DNA of 64,000 nt, taken from assembly GCA_026989655.1 (NCBI GenBank), contig JALSIX010000006.1, forward strand, positions 1-64,000, read 5' to 3'. Positions 55,779 to 64,000 of the stretch are shown one piece after another. This DNA comes from Caldilineaceae bacterium (lineage in GTDB: Bacteria > Chloroflexota > Anaerolineae > Caldilineales > Caldilineaceae). Each line of letters opens with the position of its first letter. Position 1 is the first letter of the stretch. The notes under the pieces were generated by a model. It was not told where the DNA came from and did not search any database. It was given only the letters and a program-made list of their open reading frames with translations. Made by a program: the position numbers and the translations under genes.

Positions 55779-56735
55779 TCATTGACGCGGCGACGGGGTG
55801 AGCTCCAGCGGAAACGTCAAGCGCTCCCAGGCTCGTTCACCTCCGCGCGCATCCCCGTAGGGGTCCCGTTGGCGGCTGCGTTCCTGGAGTTCCGCCAAGG
55901 ATGTCAGGCGTCGAAGCCGGATATCGAGCCGATGGGCTTCGACCCTCAGCAGAACCCATCCCAGAGGGTATTGGATACAGGAGGGGATGACCACGAACAG
56001 CCGCTCGTGGCCGCCCAGGGCCACACGTTGCACGTCGTACAGGTGGGCGTGGGCCTGGAAGACGGCCACCACCTGGGGATGGCGTTCCATCAGGCCCAAC
56101 AGGGTATCCGCGTTCTGGATCCGGTAGTATTCCCGCCAGGGCACGGCCACCGTCCAGGGCTGGAGAAGCTGATGGGTGAAGAGGATCGCGGGCTTCCCCG
56201 GGGCGGCCTCCAGCTCGGCCTCCACCCGAGCCAACTCCTCCGGGGCCACCCACCCGAACACCGGATCCCCGGGCAGGGCCTCTTGGATCTGGTCCGGCGA
56301 ATAGCCCTGGGTGTGGACCAGGATCAGCCGGGCCTGGGGGAGGTCCAGGGTGGTGCCTTGGCGGTGGTCCAGACCCAGCATCCGCTCGCAGGAGGTGTAG
56401 TCCCCGCTGCCGTAGGGGCAGTCGTGGTTGCCCGGAAGCCCCTGGTAGGCCATCCCAGCCCCCTGCAAGGTCTCGTGGACCCGTCTCAGGGACCCGTGGA
56501 AGTCTGGGTCCGGCATCTGGAACACTCCGCCGCCGCAGGTGTAGTCCCCCAGATGGAGCACCAGATCGGGCCTTTCCTCGCGCAGCTCCTGTTCCAGGGC
56601 ATCCAGGATCCGGTCGGACCAGGGTTGAAGCTGTTCGCCGAAGGGTCCAAAGGCCTGGGAGGCTCCGAACCAGGCATGGGTATCCCCGCACAGGGCGATG
56701 GATGTGGACGATACCGGGTGGTGGCGAGAGGCCAT
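55779..56735 (-). CDS. Metallophosphoesterase (calcineurin-like)
   Basis: This 318-aa protein holds the dinuclear metal site of the family: 'LCGDTHAWF', 'LVLHLGDYTCGG', 'GLPGNHDCPYG', 'ILFTHQLLQP' and 'VFQAHAHLYD'. No export signal or membrane helix is apparent, so it should act in the cytoplasm. It is transcribed in the same direction as the solute-binding protein gene (212-bp gap) and the recombinase gene (19-bp gap). The substrate may be a phosphodiester or phosphomonoester; the sequence does not tell. Confidence 0.88.
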   Translation of the reverse strand: MASRHHPVSSTSIALCGDTHAWFGASQAFGPFGEQLQPWSDRILDALEQELREERPDLVLHLGDYTCGGGVFQMPDPDFHGSLRRVHETLQGAGMAYQGLPGNHDCPYGSGDYTSCERMLGLDHRQGTTLDLPQARLILVHTQGYSPDQIQEALPGDPVFGWVAPEELARVEAELEAAPGKPAILFTHQLLQPWTVAVPWREYYRIQNADTLLGLMERHPQVVAVFQAHAHLYDVQRVALGGHERLFVVIPSCIQYPLGWVLLRVEAHRLDIRLRRLTSLAELQERSRQRDPYGDARGGERAWERLTFPLELTPSPRQ

Positions 56736-56947
56736 CTTCTGCCATCCTTTTTCCTGGGTTTTGGTTCGAGCAGACTCGGAGGACAGCCACGTAGGGAGGG
56801 GCTCCTTTCGGGGTGGGGGCCTCTCCTCCGCTTCCCGGGCACGTGGCGCCTGTCCAACGATGGGGGACCCTGGGCGTTCCGGGCGTTCCCGGGATCATGT
56901 CCTCGATTTGGTCTTCATTCTATGCGGATGTCCTGCCCCAAGGAGTT

Positions 56948-57775
56948 TCAATCCCCTGACAATCCGTCCACGAATGCACCGAACCAGCGGGCCTCCAGAC
57001 GTGCCAGGGTGCCGTCCTGGCCGAAACGTTCCAGGAGGCGGTCCACCTCTGCCTGGAGGGTGCGGGCTTCCAGGGGCAGGACCACCACGTACGGCTCGCT
57101 CTCCAGGGGTGGGTCCAGCAGGCGGATGGGGGCGCCCTCCGCCTGGGCCAGACGCAGGGACACCGTGTCCATGAGGACCCCTACGCAGACCCCGGTGGCC
57201 AGGGCTTCCAGGGCGGCCTCGGGGGATGGGAAGGCCTGGACCTGGAAAGGGGGCGTCTCGCTCTGGCGCAGGAGACGTCGGGCCACCGCGTCTCCGCCGC
57301 TCCCCCACTCCACGGCCACACAGCCGTCGGCGATCTCCGAGAGGGCCTGGATCGGGGAATCCGCGGCCACGGCCAGCCGGATTCCGGCGTCGAAGTAGGG
57401 AATGGAGTGCCGGACATCCCGGGTGCGCCGGGGGTCGAACGTCAGCCCGCTGAGGGCGGCATCCACCCGGTGGGCCTCCACCGCGTCCACCAGGCTATCG
57501 AAACCGATGGCCACCAGCTCCGTCTCCACTCCCCAGGCCTGGCCCAGGGCCTGGGCCAGATCCACGTCCAGGCCCACCATCTGGCCCGAGGCGTCCAGGA
57601 ACTCGAAGGGCGGGAAGCTGGGATCCATCCCCACCCGCCAACGGCCCCCGGCCTGGATCCGCCCCCATACCGGGTCCGACCCCAGGCGGAGCCAGGGCAG
57701 GGCCCCCAGGAGCCCCAGGGCCAGAGTCAGCCCGACCAGGAGAAGGACACCGGGCCTCAGGGCTGTTCTGGCCAT
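56948..57775 (-). CDS. Amino-acid-type solute-binding protein (SBP family 3)
   Basis: This 275-aa extracytoplasmic protein has an N-terminal hydrophobic anchor (residues ~8-30). It then has the family-3 pattern 'WRVGMDPSFPPFEFLDASGQMVGLDVDLAQALG', given here across its two halves, plus 'GFDSLVDAVEAHRVDAALSGL', 'HSIPYFDAG' and 'VAVEWGSGGDAVA'. Such proteins bind amino acids for ABC importers or serve as sensor modules. No permease or ATPase is adjacent. Its start overlaps the 3' end of the glycosidase gene by 19 bp. Confidence 0.87.
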   Translation of the reverse strand: MARTALRPGVLLLVGLTLALGLLGALPWLRLGSDPVWGRIQAGGRWRVGMDPSFPPFEFLDASGQMVGLDVDLAQALGQAWGVETELVAIGFDSLVDAVEAHRVDAALSGLTFDPRRTRDVRHSIPYFDAGIRLAVAADSPIQALSEIADGCVAVEWGSGGDAVARRLLRQSETPPFQVQAFPSPEAALEALATGVCVGVLMDTVSLRLAQAEGAPIRLLDPPLESEPYVVVLPLEARTLQAEVDRLLERFGQDGTLARLEARWFGAFVDGLSGD

Positions 57776-59043
57776 GCCCCGTCGATGTCCTCGCCCCGGG
57801 CGTACCGCTGCACTTCCAGGTAGATGGGCTTGGGCTCGAAATCTGTGTCCACGAAGGTGTAGAAATCCTGGTAGCTCTTCTGGTCCCAGGGAAAGCGAAA
57901 GACCCACATGCTCAGGCTGCGAACCCAGGGCCATTCGGTCCGGGCGATCTCGTAGGCCCGCAGGGTGTACCGGATTCGCTCTCCAGGACGCACGGCCCGG
58001 GTCCAGCGGGGGTGATCGTTCCATCCGGCCTCGGTGATGGCCACCTCCTTGTCGCGGTCGCCGTTGCGCTCCATCACCTCCCGCAGCAGCTCCACCCGCC
58101 GGAAGTTGACCACCTGGGGATCGGGAGGCTCGTCCGGGCCGAAGCGCCAGCCGTACACGTGGACGGCCAACAGGTCGAAGTAGGGGGCAGCGCCCGCATC
58201 GTACATCCCCTGTAGGTAGTCCAGATCGTTCATGCCCCATTCGCTGCCCGGCGGGGCCAGGGTGGGCGCCAGGGCTCCGGCCAGCACCTGCACCTCTGGG
58301 TTGGCCTCCTTGAGCATGGGATACACCACCCGCAACATGGCCGTGTACTCCCCGGGATCCACCGGCCGCCAGCCCCATTCCAGGCTCAGGTTGGGCTCGT
58401 TCCAGAGGATCACGTAGTTCACCTGGCCCCGATAGCGCCGGGCAAACGCGGCGGCAAAGCGGCCGAACTCCTCGTAGCGCTCCGGATCCAGGTAGAGCTC
58501 CGAGGTCCCCTGGGGGCGAGCCCATTCGGGCACCATGCCCAGCCGGGCGATGACCGTGAGCCCCTCGCGCACAGCTGCCTGGATGACCAGGTCCGGGTGG
58601 TCCCACAGATAGCGGCCCGGGCTGGGCTCGTAGTAGGCCCAGGGGAAGTACTCCACGATCCAGGGGGCTCCCATCTCCCGGACCATGGCCATGGTCCGGC
58701 GGATCTTCCAGGGTTCTACCTCGTCCGTGAGCCGGGTGTGGACCCCCATCTTGGGGTTCACCGTGCGCACGGTTCGACCCGGCCCGAGAGCGTCCTCTGG
58801 GCGGTACAGCCAGAGCAGGCCGGCGAGGAAGAGGCTGGCAAGGGCCAGGCCTCCGAGGGCCCGATACCGCCTGCTCCACTGGGGAGACCGCACCACGTCC
58901 ACACCCACGGGGTCAGGGCTCTCGTCCCGGGCCTTCTCCTCCACAGAGGGGCCACGCCTGAAGGGCCCCTTGCCCAGGGCCCGGTGCACGGCGGTGGGGG
59001 AAGGCCTTGGAGCCCTCCGGGACAGGAATGCCCAGCGGCTCAC
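57757..59043 (-). CDS. Membrane-anchored TIM-barrel glycosidase-like protein (clan GH-A)
   Basis: This 428-aa protein has a basic cytoplasmic N-terminus (~60 residues), one transmembrane helix (~64-80) and a (beta/alpha)8 domain outside. 'YVILWNEPNLSLEW' gives the acid/base Glu216 and 'EVAITEAGWND' the nucleophile Glu338, typical of GH39/GH5/GH10-like enzymes. 'AVHVYGWRFG' also fits. GTG 59043 overlaps the upstream DivIVA-like gene's stop (GTGA). The N-terminal cytoplasmic tail is unusual for a secreted glycosidase. Being in a unit with a DivIVA-like protein suggests cell-wall or surface-glycan work, which is an inference. Confidence 0.78.
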   Translation of the reverse strand: MSRWAFLSRRAPRPSPTAVHRALGKGPFRRGPSVEEKARDESPDPVGVDVVRSPQWSRRYRALGGLALASLFLAGLLWLYRPEDALGPGRTVRTVNPKMGVHTRLTDEVEPWKIRRTMAMVREMGAPWIVEYFPWAYYEPSPGRYLWDHPDLVIQAAVREGLTVIARLGMVPEWARPQGTSELYLDPERYEEFGRFAAAFARRYRGQVNYVILWNEPNLSLEWGWRPVDPGEYTAMLRVVYPMLKEANPEVQVLAGALAPTLAPPGSEWGMNDLDYLQGMYDAGAAPYFDLLAVHVYGWRFGPDEPPDPQVVNFRRVELLREVMERNGDRDKEVAITEAGWNDHPRWTRAVRPGERIRYTLRAYEIARTEWPWVRSLSMWVFRFPWDQKSYQDFYTFVDTDFEPKPIYLEVQRYARGEDIDGAWPEQP

Positions 59044-59573
59044 ATCTCGGTCCGGTCATCTTTCTCCACGGGGGCCGGTTGGTCGCCCCTGGGCTCGGGG
59101 ATCAGCGGAGGCGCGGGCTCTGTTTCCTGGCGGGCCTCCTCGATGGCCCGGATCCCGTTCTGGGCCTGTTGCAGGGCCTGGGTGAGCTGGGCACTCAGAT
59201 CCCGCAGCACCCGCAGGGCGTAGTCCTCCGCGTCCAGGATCAGCCGTTTCGCCTCGGCCTGGGCGGCCTGCCGGATCCGCTCGGCTTCCTCGTAGGCCAT
59301 CTGGGCGACCCGATCTCGTTGGACCATCTCCCGGGCCCGTTGTTCGGCCTCGGCCAGGATCGCGTGGGCTTCGGCCTCGGCCTCGGCCAGGATCCGATCC
59401 CGTTCGGCCAGCATGCGCTCGCTCTCCTTGATGGCGCTGGGGATGCTGATGCGCATCTGGTCGATGATGCGCAGGCATTCCTCGCCGCTCACCAGGATGG
59501 AATCGGTCAAGGGCACACGCCAGCCCCGATTGAGGGTCTCCTCCAGTTGGTCGATCAGCTGTAGAATCTCCAT
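59040..59573 (-). CDS. DivIVA/SepIVA-like coiled-coil protein
   Basis: This 177-aa protein begins 'MEILQLIDQLEETLNRGWRVPLT' and is then dominated by an alanine/glutamate-rich coiled coil (~45-150, with 'ILAEAEAEAHAILAEAEQRA'). A Pro/Glu-rich tail follows. This organisation is shared by DivIVA-related growth-zone proteins of Gram-positive-type bacteria; a subunit-b-like stalk protein is a weaker alternative. It is next to coaD and directly upstream of a membrane glycosidase gene, with which it overlaps by 4 bp. Confidence 0.72.
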   Translation of the reverse strand: MEILQLIDQLEETLNRGWRVPLTDSILVSGEECLRIIDQMRISIPSAIKESERMLAERDRILAEAEAEAHAILAEAEQRAREMVQRDRVAQMAYEEAERIRQAAQAEAKRLILDAEDYALRVLRDLSAQLTQALQQAQNGIRAIEEARQETEPAPPLIPEPRGDQPAPVEKDDRTEM

Positions 59574-59679
59574 ACCCCGTACCCGGTGCGGTGGTTGGCA
59601 TCTGTGGATGCGGTGGGCTCCACGTTCGCCGGAGGGAGCGACCGCGGGTGGTCGGTTCGCAGCGGCCAGAGGCCCGGGC

Positions 59680-60222
59680 TCACCCTCGATGGGAGAGCTT
59701 GCCGTGGACCTTGGTCACCTGGCTCACGGTCACGCCGCCCCGCTCGGCGAACCGGCGGGCCAGGGCCTGGATCACCGGCTCCGGCACCCACCCGGAGATG
59801 TCGCCGCCCAGGCTGGCCACCTCCTTGACGATGGTGGAGCTGAGATAGGTGTACGTGCTGTCGCAGATGAGGCAGCAGGTGTCGATGTCCGGGGCCAGAC
59901 CGCGGTTGGCCAGGCCCACCTGGTACTCGAACTCGAAGTCGGCCACGTTGCGCAGGCCCCGGACGATGACCTGGGCCCCCACGGTCCGGGCACACTCCAC
60001 GGTGAGCCCCTGGAAGGAGACCACCTCCACGTTGTCCAGGTGGGCCAGGACCTGTCGGGCCAGGGCCACCCGCTCCTCTGTGGTGAAGAGCAGGCGTTTG
60101 GGGGGGGCGTCGTAGACGGCCACCACCAGCTGATCGAAGATGGCCGCCGCCCGCTGGGCGACATCGATGTGCCCGTTGTGCATGGGGTCGAACGTCCCCG
60201 GATAGATCGCACGGCAGTTCAC
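59680..60222 (-). CDS. coaD: Phosphopantetheine adenylyltransferase
   Basis: This 180-aa nucleotidyltransferase catalyses the penultimate step of coenzyme A synthesis. It has the TxGH-type motif '[12 protein letters not shown]', '[16 protein letters not shown]' and the '[15 protein letters not shown]' loop (ISSTxxR-like). I prefer GTG 60222, because AAGGGG lies 8 nt upstream; the TTG at 60228 would be too close to it. It lies between hemW and the DivIVA-like gene. The expected length is about 160 aa, so the C-terminus is slightly extended. Confidence 0.95.
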   Translation of the reverse strand: MNCRAIYPGTFDPMHNGHIDVAQRAAAIFDQLVVAVYDAPPKRLLFTTEERVALARQVLAHLDNVEVVSFQGLTVECARTVGAQVIVRGLRNVADFEFEYQVGLANRGLAPDIDTCCLICDSTYTYLSSTIVKEVASLGGDISGWVPEPVIQALARRFAERGGVTVSQVTKVHGKLSHRG

Positions 60223-60276
60223 GGACAAAGCCCCTTCGGTGGATGGCAGGGATGGAAAGGGAGCCCCCAGAAGGTG

Positions 60277-61593
60277 TCAGTCGGGCAGGAAGGCCATGGC
60301 CACCCGGTTGCCCAGCAACAGGCCGCGGCGTGTCAGGCGCAGGCAGTCGCCCACCCATTCCACCAGCCCCTCCTGCTCCAGCTCGGCGATGGGAGCCCCG
60401 TAGACCTGGTCCAGCCCCCGGCTGTGGCGGCGGGCAAAGCGTTCCCGCGACACCCCCTCCCGGACCAATCGGAGCCCCAGCATCATGCTCTCGGCCATGG
60501 CCATGGCCGGCGAGATGGGGTCCTGGGTGCGCACCGCGTGGCCTCGGTCCTGGATACGACGGATGTACCCGGCCACCGGCCGGTGGTTCTCCCAACGGAT
60601 GCCGTGGAGGGCTTCCGGCCTCCATGCCAGCGGTGGGGCGCCCCGGCAGAGATGGCCGCACGCGCCCGCGCCCACGCCCAGGTACTCCTCGTTCCGCCAG
60701 TAGTGCAGGTTGTGTCGGCAAGCATAGGTCGGCTGGGCGGCCGGGTCTCCCTGGGCCTGGTGGGTGCGGGCCCAGTTGGAGATCTCGTACTGGATGTACC
60801 CAGCCCCTTCCAGACGGTCCAGGGCCATCTCGTACAGCCACGCGGCCCGGTCGTCGTCGGGTGGGGAGACCCGGCCCCGCTGCACCCAGTGGAACAGAGG
60901 GGTGTGGGGTTCCACCATCAGGCTGTACAGGCTCAGATGCTCCGGAGCCAGGGCCAGGGCCTGGTCCAGGGTGTCGGCCCAGTCTTCCGGAGCCTGTTCC
61001 GGCAGGCCGAAGATGAAGTCCAGGTTGATGTTCTCGAAGCCCGCGGCGCGGGCTGCCCGGAAGGCCCGGACCACGTCCTCGGGGCCGTGGCCCCGGCCCA
61101 GGAACCGCAGCTCGTGGGCCTGAAAGCTCTGGGCCCCCATGCTGAGGCGGTTGATCCCCAGGGACCGCAGGGCCGCGAAGCGGGGGCGATCTCCCGTGCC
61201 CGGGTTGGCCTCGCTGGTGATCTCACACCCCGGCTCCAGCCGGTATGCCTGGGCCACGGACTCCAGGATCCGGGCCAGCAGCCGGCTCGGGAGCACGGTG
61301 GGGGTGCCGCCCCCCAGGAAGACCGTGTCCACCCGGGGGTGTCCCAGAGCCTGGGCCCAGCCCTGCAGCTCGGCCACCAGGGCATCCACGTAGGGCTCGA
61401 AGAGATGGTCCAGCCCCGCGTAGGTGTTGAAGTCGCAGTACGGGCACCGCTCCAGGCAGAAAGGGATGTGGATGTACAGTCCGAGAGGCTGCCCGGAGCA
61501 CCGAGCCCTCCCCGAGCGGTCCCTCCGGGGATCCTCTGGGGGCTCCAACGCCACCATGGGGGGCGGTTCCGGGAGCAGGGTGTGGGGGTTCAT
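60277..61593 (-). CDS. hemW: Radical SAM protein HemW (coproporphyrinogen III oxidase-like heme chaperone)
   Basis: This 438-aa radical SAM enzyme has the iron-sulfur motif '[10 protein letters not shown]' (Cys46, Cys50, Cys53), '[11 protein letters not shown]', '[11 protein letters not shown]' and '[21 protein letters not shown]'. '[14 protein letters not shown]', '[14 protein letters not shown]' and the C-terminal HemN_C region complete the HemW pattern. HemW binds heme and delivers it to respiratory proteins in characterised cases; it is often misnamed HemN. Its ATG overlaps the stop of the FHA regulator gene (ATGA). An N-terminal extension of about 35 residues precedes the core. Confidence 0.92.
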   Translation of the reverse strand: MNPHTLLPEPPPMVALEPPEDPRRDRSGRARCSGQPLGLYIHIPFCLERCPYCDFNTYAGLDHLFEPYVDALVAELQGWAQALGHPRVDTVFLGGGTPTVLPSRLLARILESVAQAYRLEPGCEITSEANPGTGDRPRFAALRSLGINRLSMGAQSFQAHELRFLGRGHGPEDVVRAFRAARAAGFENINLDFIFGLPEQAPEDWADTLDQALALAPEHLSLYSLMVEPHTPLFHWVQRGRVSPPDDDRAAWLYEMALDRLEGAGYIQYEISNWARTHQAQGDPAAQPTYACRHNLHYWRNEEYLGVGAGACGHLCRGAPPLAWRPEALHGIRWENHRPVAGYIRRIQDRGHAVRTQDPISPAMAMAESMMLGLRLVREGVSRERFARRHSRGLDQVYGAPIAELEQEGLVEWVGDCLRLTRRGLLLGNRVAMAFLPD

Positions 61594-62303
61594 CGGTTCT
61601 CCAGCCGGAAGCCATGGCCCCGGACGGTGACGATGTAGCGGAACTCCTCGTCGTACTCGGCCAGGCGCTCCCGCAGACGGCGCACCAGGGCGTCGATGGC
61701 CTGTTCGGTGACCCCTTCTCCGCTGTCCTCGGGCCACACGGCCTGGACGATCTCGTCCCGGGTGACCACGCCGCCGCCCGCGTCCCACAGCACACACAGC
61801 AGCCGGTACTGGTGCAGGCTCAGGGGGGGGTCCACGAGCTGCCCGTTGACCCAGACCTGCCGGGTCTCCTTGTCCATCTGGAGGCCCAGGGGGGCCGCAT
61901 CCAGGGTCAGGGGGGCCGTGGCTCCCGCGTCCACGAAGGCCAGCTTGAAGCGCAGCGCGATCTGGATCTCGTCTCCGTCCTCCAGCCGGACCGCGCCGAA
62001 GACCGCCTGGCCGTTCACGTGGGTGCCGTTCTTGCTGCCCAGGTCCTCGATGTAGTAGCTTTCGCGGCGCCAGAAGACCCGGGCGTGGTGGCGGCTGACC
62101 TGTCGGTCCGCCAGGACGATGTCGCAGTCCTCCTGGCGCCCGATCACCACCGGCTGGTGGCGGTTCAGGGGCCAGCGGCGCCCCGCGCTGATGCCATGGC
62201 GGAGGATGAGCATCGCGCTCTCCCGGGTCCGGTGCTCATCGTTCGAGGCGATGGGAGGAGCCGAGGCCGATGTGTCGCTGGTGGATCGTGCGGATCGGGT
62301 CAT
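61590..62303 (-). CDS. FHA-domain winged-helix transcriptional regulator
   Basis: This 237-aa protein combines an N-terminal FHA phosphothreonine-recognition domain (~32-125: '[13 protein letters not shown]', 'VSRHHARV', '[11 protein letters not shown]') with a C-terminal OmpR-type winged helix (~140-237: '[17 protein letters not shown]', '[17 protein letters not shown]', 'VRGHGFRLE'). It lacks a receiver domain, so control by binding a phosphothreonine partner is likely. A Ser/Thr kinase gene is transcribed divergently right next to it. ATG 62303 gives a 30-residue disordered N-terminus that could hold phospho-sites; ATG 62213 is the alternative. It overlaps hemW by 4 bp. Confidence 0.9.
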   Translation of the reverse strand: MTRSARSTSDTSASAPPIASNDEHRTRESAMLILRHGISAGRRWPLNRHQPVVIGRQEDCDIVLADRQVSRHHARVFWRRESYYIEDLGSKNGTHVNGQAVFGAVRLEDGDEIQIALRFKLAFVDAGATAPLTLDAAPLGLQMDKETRQVWVNGQLVDPPLSLHQYRLLCVLWDAGGGVVTRDEIVQAVWPEDSGEGVTEQAIDALVRRLRERLAEYDEEFRYIVTVRGHGFRLENR

Positions 62304-62439
62304 GGTACGGATGCGTGGTCGGACTCGTGGTCTGCCTGGGATGTCGAGCCTGTGCCACCCAGGCGGGGGAAGGATCCGGCCCGCAGCTTTCGGGGCACCG
62401 GAGCAGGACAGCCAGTGGGTTCAAAGCCCTGAACGGTGC

Positions 62440-62445
62440 TATAAT
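62440..62445 (+). promoter_or_regulatory. Extended -10 promoter of the Ser/Thr kinase gene
   Basis: TGC-TATAAT (62437-62445) forms an extended -10 with a perfect hexamer, about 88 bp upstream of the kinase ATG. No good -35 is present, which is acceptable for extended -10 promoters. Confidence 0.5.
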
Positions 62446-62493
62446 GTCTCCCGGGCGGCCGCATCTTCTCCTGGATGGTCTTTGCCTGCCTGT

Positions 62494-62523
62494 ATTATAC
62501 GAGAAATCACAGATTATTACCAA
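62494..62523 (-). promoter_or_regulatory. Promoter of the FHA regulator-hemW unit
   Basis: On the minus strand TTGGTA (62518-62523), an 18-bp spacer and TATAAT (62494-62499) lie about 190 bp upstream of the FHA gene. It faces the kinase promoter at 62440, so the two leaders would overlap by a few tens of bases. Confidence 0.5.
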
Positions 62524-62533
62524 CGGAGCCCTG

Positions 62534-63538
62534 ATGGACCTTCTGGAACCTGGCACGGTCCTCCACGACCGGTACGTCATCGCGGAGCTGGTGGGCCAGG
62601 GCGGCATGGGCGCGGTGTACAGGGCCACGGATCAACACCTGCGCGGACGGGTCTGTGCCATCAAGGAGATCCGGCCGGATCTCCTGAGCGGTGGCCTTCT
62701 GCTCGACCAGATGGTGGAACAGTTCTACCAGGAGGCCAGCATCCTGGCCCAACTGGACCACCCCAACCTGCCCAAGGTCTTCGACTACTTCTCCGAGGGG
62801 GGGCGGGAGTACCTGGTCATGGACTACGTTCCCGGCCCCAACCTGCACGAGCTCCTGTTGGAGGCCAAGGCCGCAGGCCGCACCCTGGACGAGGTCCAGG
62901 TGCTCCGCTGGACGGCCCAGCTCCTGGACGCCCTGGAGTATCTCCACGGCCAGACGCCCCCGATCCTCCATCGGGACATCAAGCCCGGCAACATCAAGCT
63001 GGCCCCCAACGGGCGCATCAAGCTGGTGGACTTTGGCCTGGTGAAGGTGCTCCAGCCCGACGACAGCCGGACGGTCACCGTGGTCCAGGGGCGGGGCACG
63101 GTGGCCTACACCCCGTTGGAACAGTACGGCGGCGACAGCGGACACACGGACGTGCGCTCGGACATCTACAGCCTGGGCGCCACCCTGTACCACCTGCTGG
63201 CCGGGGAGCCCCCTACCGACGCGAAGGAGCGCTTCCTGAGGCCCGGCAGCCTGGTTCCCCTGCGACAGCTCAACCCCAAGGTCTCCGAACGGACCGAACG
63301 GGCTGTGTTCCAGGCCCTGGCCATGCACCCGGACGAGCGGCCGGCCACCGTCGCGGAGCTGCGTCGCCTGCTCTTCGACACCGAGCGCTTCGAGTCCATG
63401 GACCCGGTGCCCCTGTTGTCCTGGCGAGAGGTCTTCTGGCAGCACCGGCACCTGGCCGTGGCCGTGGCCGTGGCCGCTCTGCTCGCGGCGGTGCTGAGCC
63501 TGGCCGCGCCGTCCACCACCTTCGGCCTGGGGTTCTGA
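62534..63538 (+). CDS. Eukaryotic-like Ser/Thr protein kinase with C-terminal membrane helix
   Basis: This 334-aa kinase is complete: glycine loop '[11 protein letters not shown]' (21-31), Lys44 in 'CAIKEI', Glu67, '[21 protein letters not shown]' with catalytic Asp148, 'LVDFGLVK' with Asp166, and an activation-loop/APE-like '[13 protein letters not shown]'. The 'YTPLEQYGG' form is common in bacterial PASTA-less kinases. One helix (~311-327) sits near the C-terminus with almost nothing beyond it, so there is no extracellular sensor domain. GGAG lies 6 nt upstream of the ATG. It is next to the divergent FHA regulator, a plausible substrate. Confidence 0.93.
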   Translation: MDLLEPGTVLHDRYVIAELVGQGGMGAVYRATDQHLRGRVCAIKEIRPDLLSGGLLLDQMVEQFYQEASILAQLDHPNLPKVFDYFSEGGREYLVMDYVPGPNLHELLLEAKAAGRTLDEVQVLRWTAQLLDALEYLHGQTPPILHRDIKPGNIKLAPNGRIKLVDFGLVKVLQPDDSRTVTVVQGRGTVAYTPLEQYGGDSGHTDVRSDIYSLGATLYHLLAGEPPTDAKERFLRPGSLVPLRQLNPKVSERTERAVFQALAMHPDERPATVAELRRLLFDTERFESMDPVPLLSWREVFWQHRHLAVAVAVAALLAAVLSLAAPSTTFGLGF

Positions 63539-63589
63539 TGGGCCCCATCCCCCTATCCGTTCACCACATACCCGGTCGAGGAGTGTTCC

Positions 63590-64000
63590 ATGTTCGTCTT
63601 CACCGAGTTCCACGTGATGCAGGAGCTGCACCGGCCCGGCGACAAGATCGTCCTCCTGGTCCTGGACGGATTGGGGGGGCTGCCCCTTGAGCCCGGAGGC
63701 CCCACCGAGCTGGAGGCGGCCCGAACGCCCCACCTGGACCGGCTGGCCGCGGAGGGCATGACCGGCCTGAACGTGCTGGTGCGACCTGGCCTGGAGCCGG
63801 GGAGCGGCCCTGGCCACCTGAGCCTCTTCGGGTACGACCCGCTCCGCTACCCGGTGGGGCGGGGCGTGCTGGAGGCCCTGGGCATCGGCTTCCCCTTGCA
63901 GCCCCAGGACCTGGCCGCCCGGGGCAACTTCGCCACCGTGGACCCCCAGGGGCGGATCCGGGATCGACGGGCCGGCCGCATCGCCACGGAGGAGTGCAAG
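63590..64000 (+). CDS. apgM: 2,3-bisphosphoglycerate-independent phosphoglycerate mutase, archaeal type (5' part)
   Basis: Only the first 137 codons are in the window; the gene runs off the end. It has '[15 protein letters not shown]' with metal-binding Asp, '[20 protein letters not shown]', '[16 protein letters not shown]', '[12 protein letters not shown]' and '[12 protein letters not shown]'. This is the ApgM subgroup of the alkaline-phosphatase superfamily, which interconverts 3- and 2-phosphoglycerate. AGGAG precedes the ATG. It follows the kinase gene by 51 bp. It may be relevant that a cyclic-2,3-DPG synthetase homologue is also encoded in this window. Confidence 0.92.
   Translation, partial: MFVFTEFHVMQELHRPGDKIVLLVLDGLGGLPLEPGGPTELEAARTPHLDRLAAEGMTGLNVLVRPGLEPGSGPGHLSLFGYDPLRYPVGRGVLEALGIGFPLQPQDLAARGNFATVDPQGRIRDRRAGRIATEECK

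Noticed and set aside
56941-56965. A 'GTTTCAATCCCCTG' string similar to the end of some CRISPR repeats.
   Set aside because: It occurs once, inside a gene end, with no repeat-spacer array and no cas genes.

Overview
The window is a GC-rich, gene-dense bacterial chromosome segment that fits Chloroflexota best, probably an Anaerolineae/Caldilineae-type and possibly thermophilic organism. This rests on the gene repertoire and style: an archaeal-type phosphoglycerate mutase, a cyclic-2,3-diphosphoglycerate synthetase homologue, an EF-G2 paralogue, TrmI, menaquinone genes, an FHA/winged-helix regulator, and secreted proteins with an '(Y/F)LPL' motif. No rRNA gene (16S or other) is present, so the assignment is an inference. 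I found no rRNA, tRNA, CRISPR array or prophage.

Layout. Positions 44-14172 (minus) hold a cell-surface polysaccharide cluster: a secreted beta-helix protein, an RgpF/HAD fusion, two glycosyltransferases, a Wzm/Wzt ABC exporter, a TIM-barrel glycosidase-like protein, a Wzx-type flippase and a small membrane protein. Next comes an orphan nucleoside-type ABC ATPase (14178-15704). Positions 15774-23897 (minus) are a menaquinone operon: tetR-menF-menD-menB-menE and a CPA2 cation/proton antiporter. A cyclic-2,3-DPG synthetase homologue is divergent from it, with a TetR-type palindrome in between. Positions 25497-26717 form a mobile island: one REP-associated tyrosine transposase (RAYT) flanked by hairpin repeats. 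Positions 26718-31253 (minus) are a peptide ABC-transporter operon ending in a DUF1028 gene.

From 31463 to 45955 the segment is a mosaic of short transcription units: trmI-PHP, a duplicated-domain lipoprotein, YbaK, an SIS sugar isomerase, acyl-CoA dehydrogenase, a pseudophosphatase-methyltransferase fusion, EF-G2, an Hpt protein and a membrane GT2. Positions 46077-54861 (plus) look like one long unit: a 76-aa protein, polA, argS, serA, an SH3 lipoprotein, a nucleotidyltransferase and PAP2. Positions 54761-62303 (minus) run FHA-wHTH, hemW, coaD, a DivIVA-like protein, a glycosidase, a solute-binding protein, a metallophosphoesterase and a Xer-like recombinase. A Ser/Thr kinase is divergent from the FHA gene and is followed by a 5' fragment of apgM.

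Several intergenic regions carry near-consensus sigma-70 promoters (TTGACA or TTGTCA, 17 bp, TACAAT). The main points for a second look are the RAYT/REP locus, the fusion protein whose phosphatase domain has lost both catalytic histidine contexts, the Xer-like protein lacking two active-site histidines, the kinase/FHA pair with face-to-face promoters, a duplicated -35 tandem repeat upstream of the polA operon, and an unassigned two-repeat lipoprotein.
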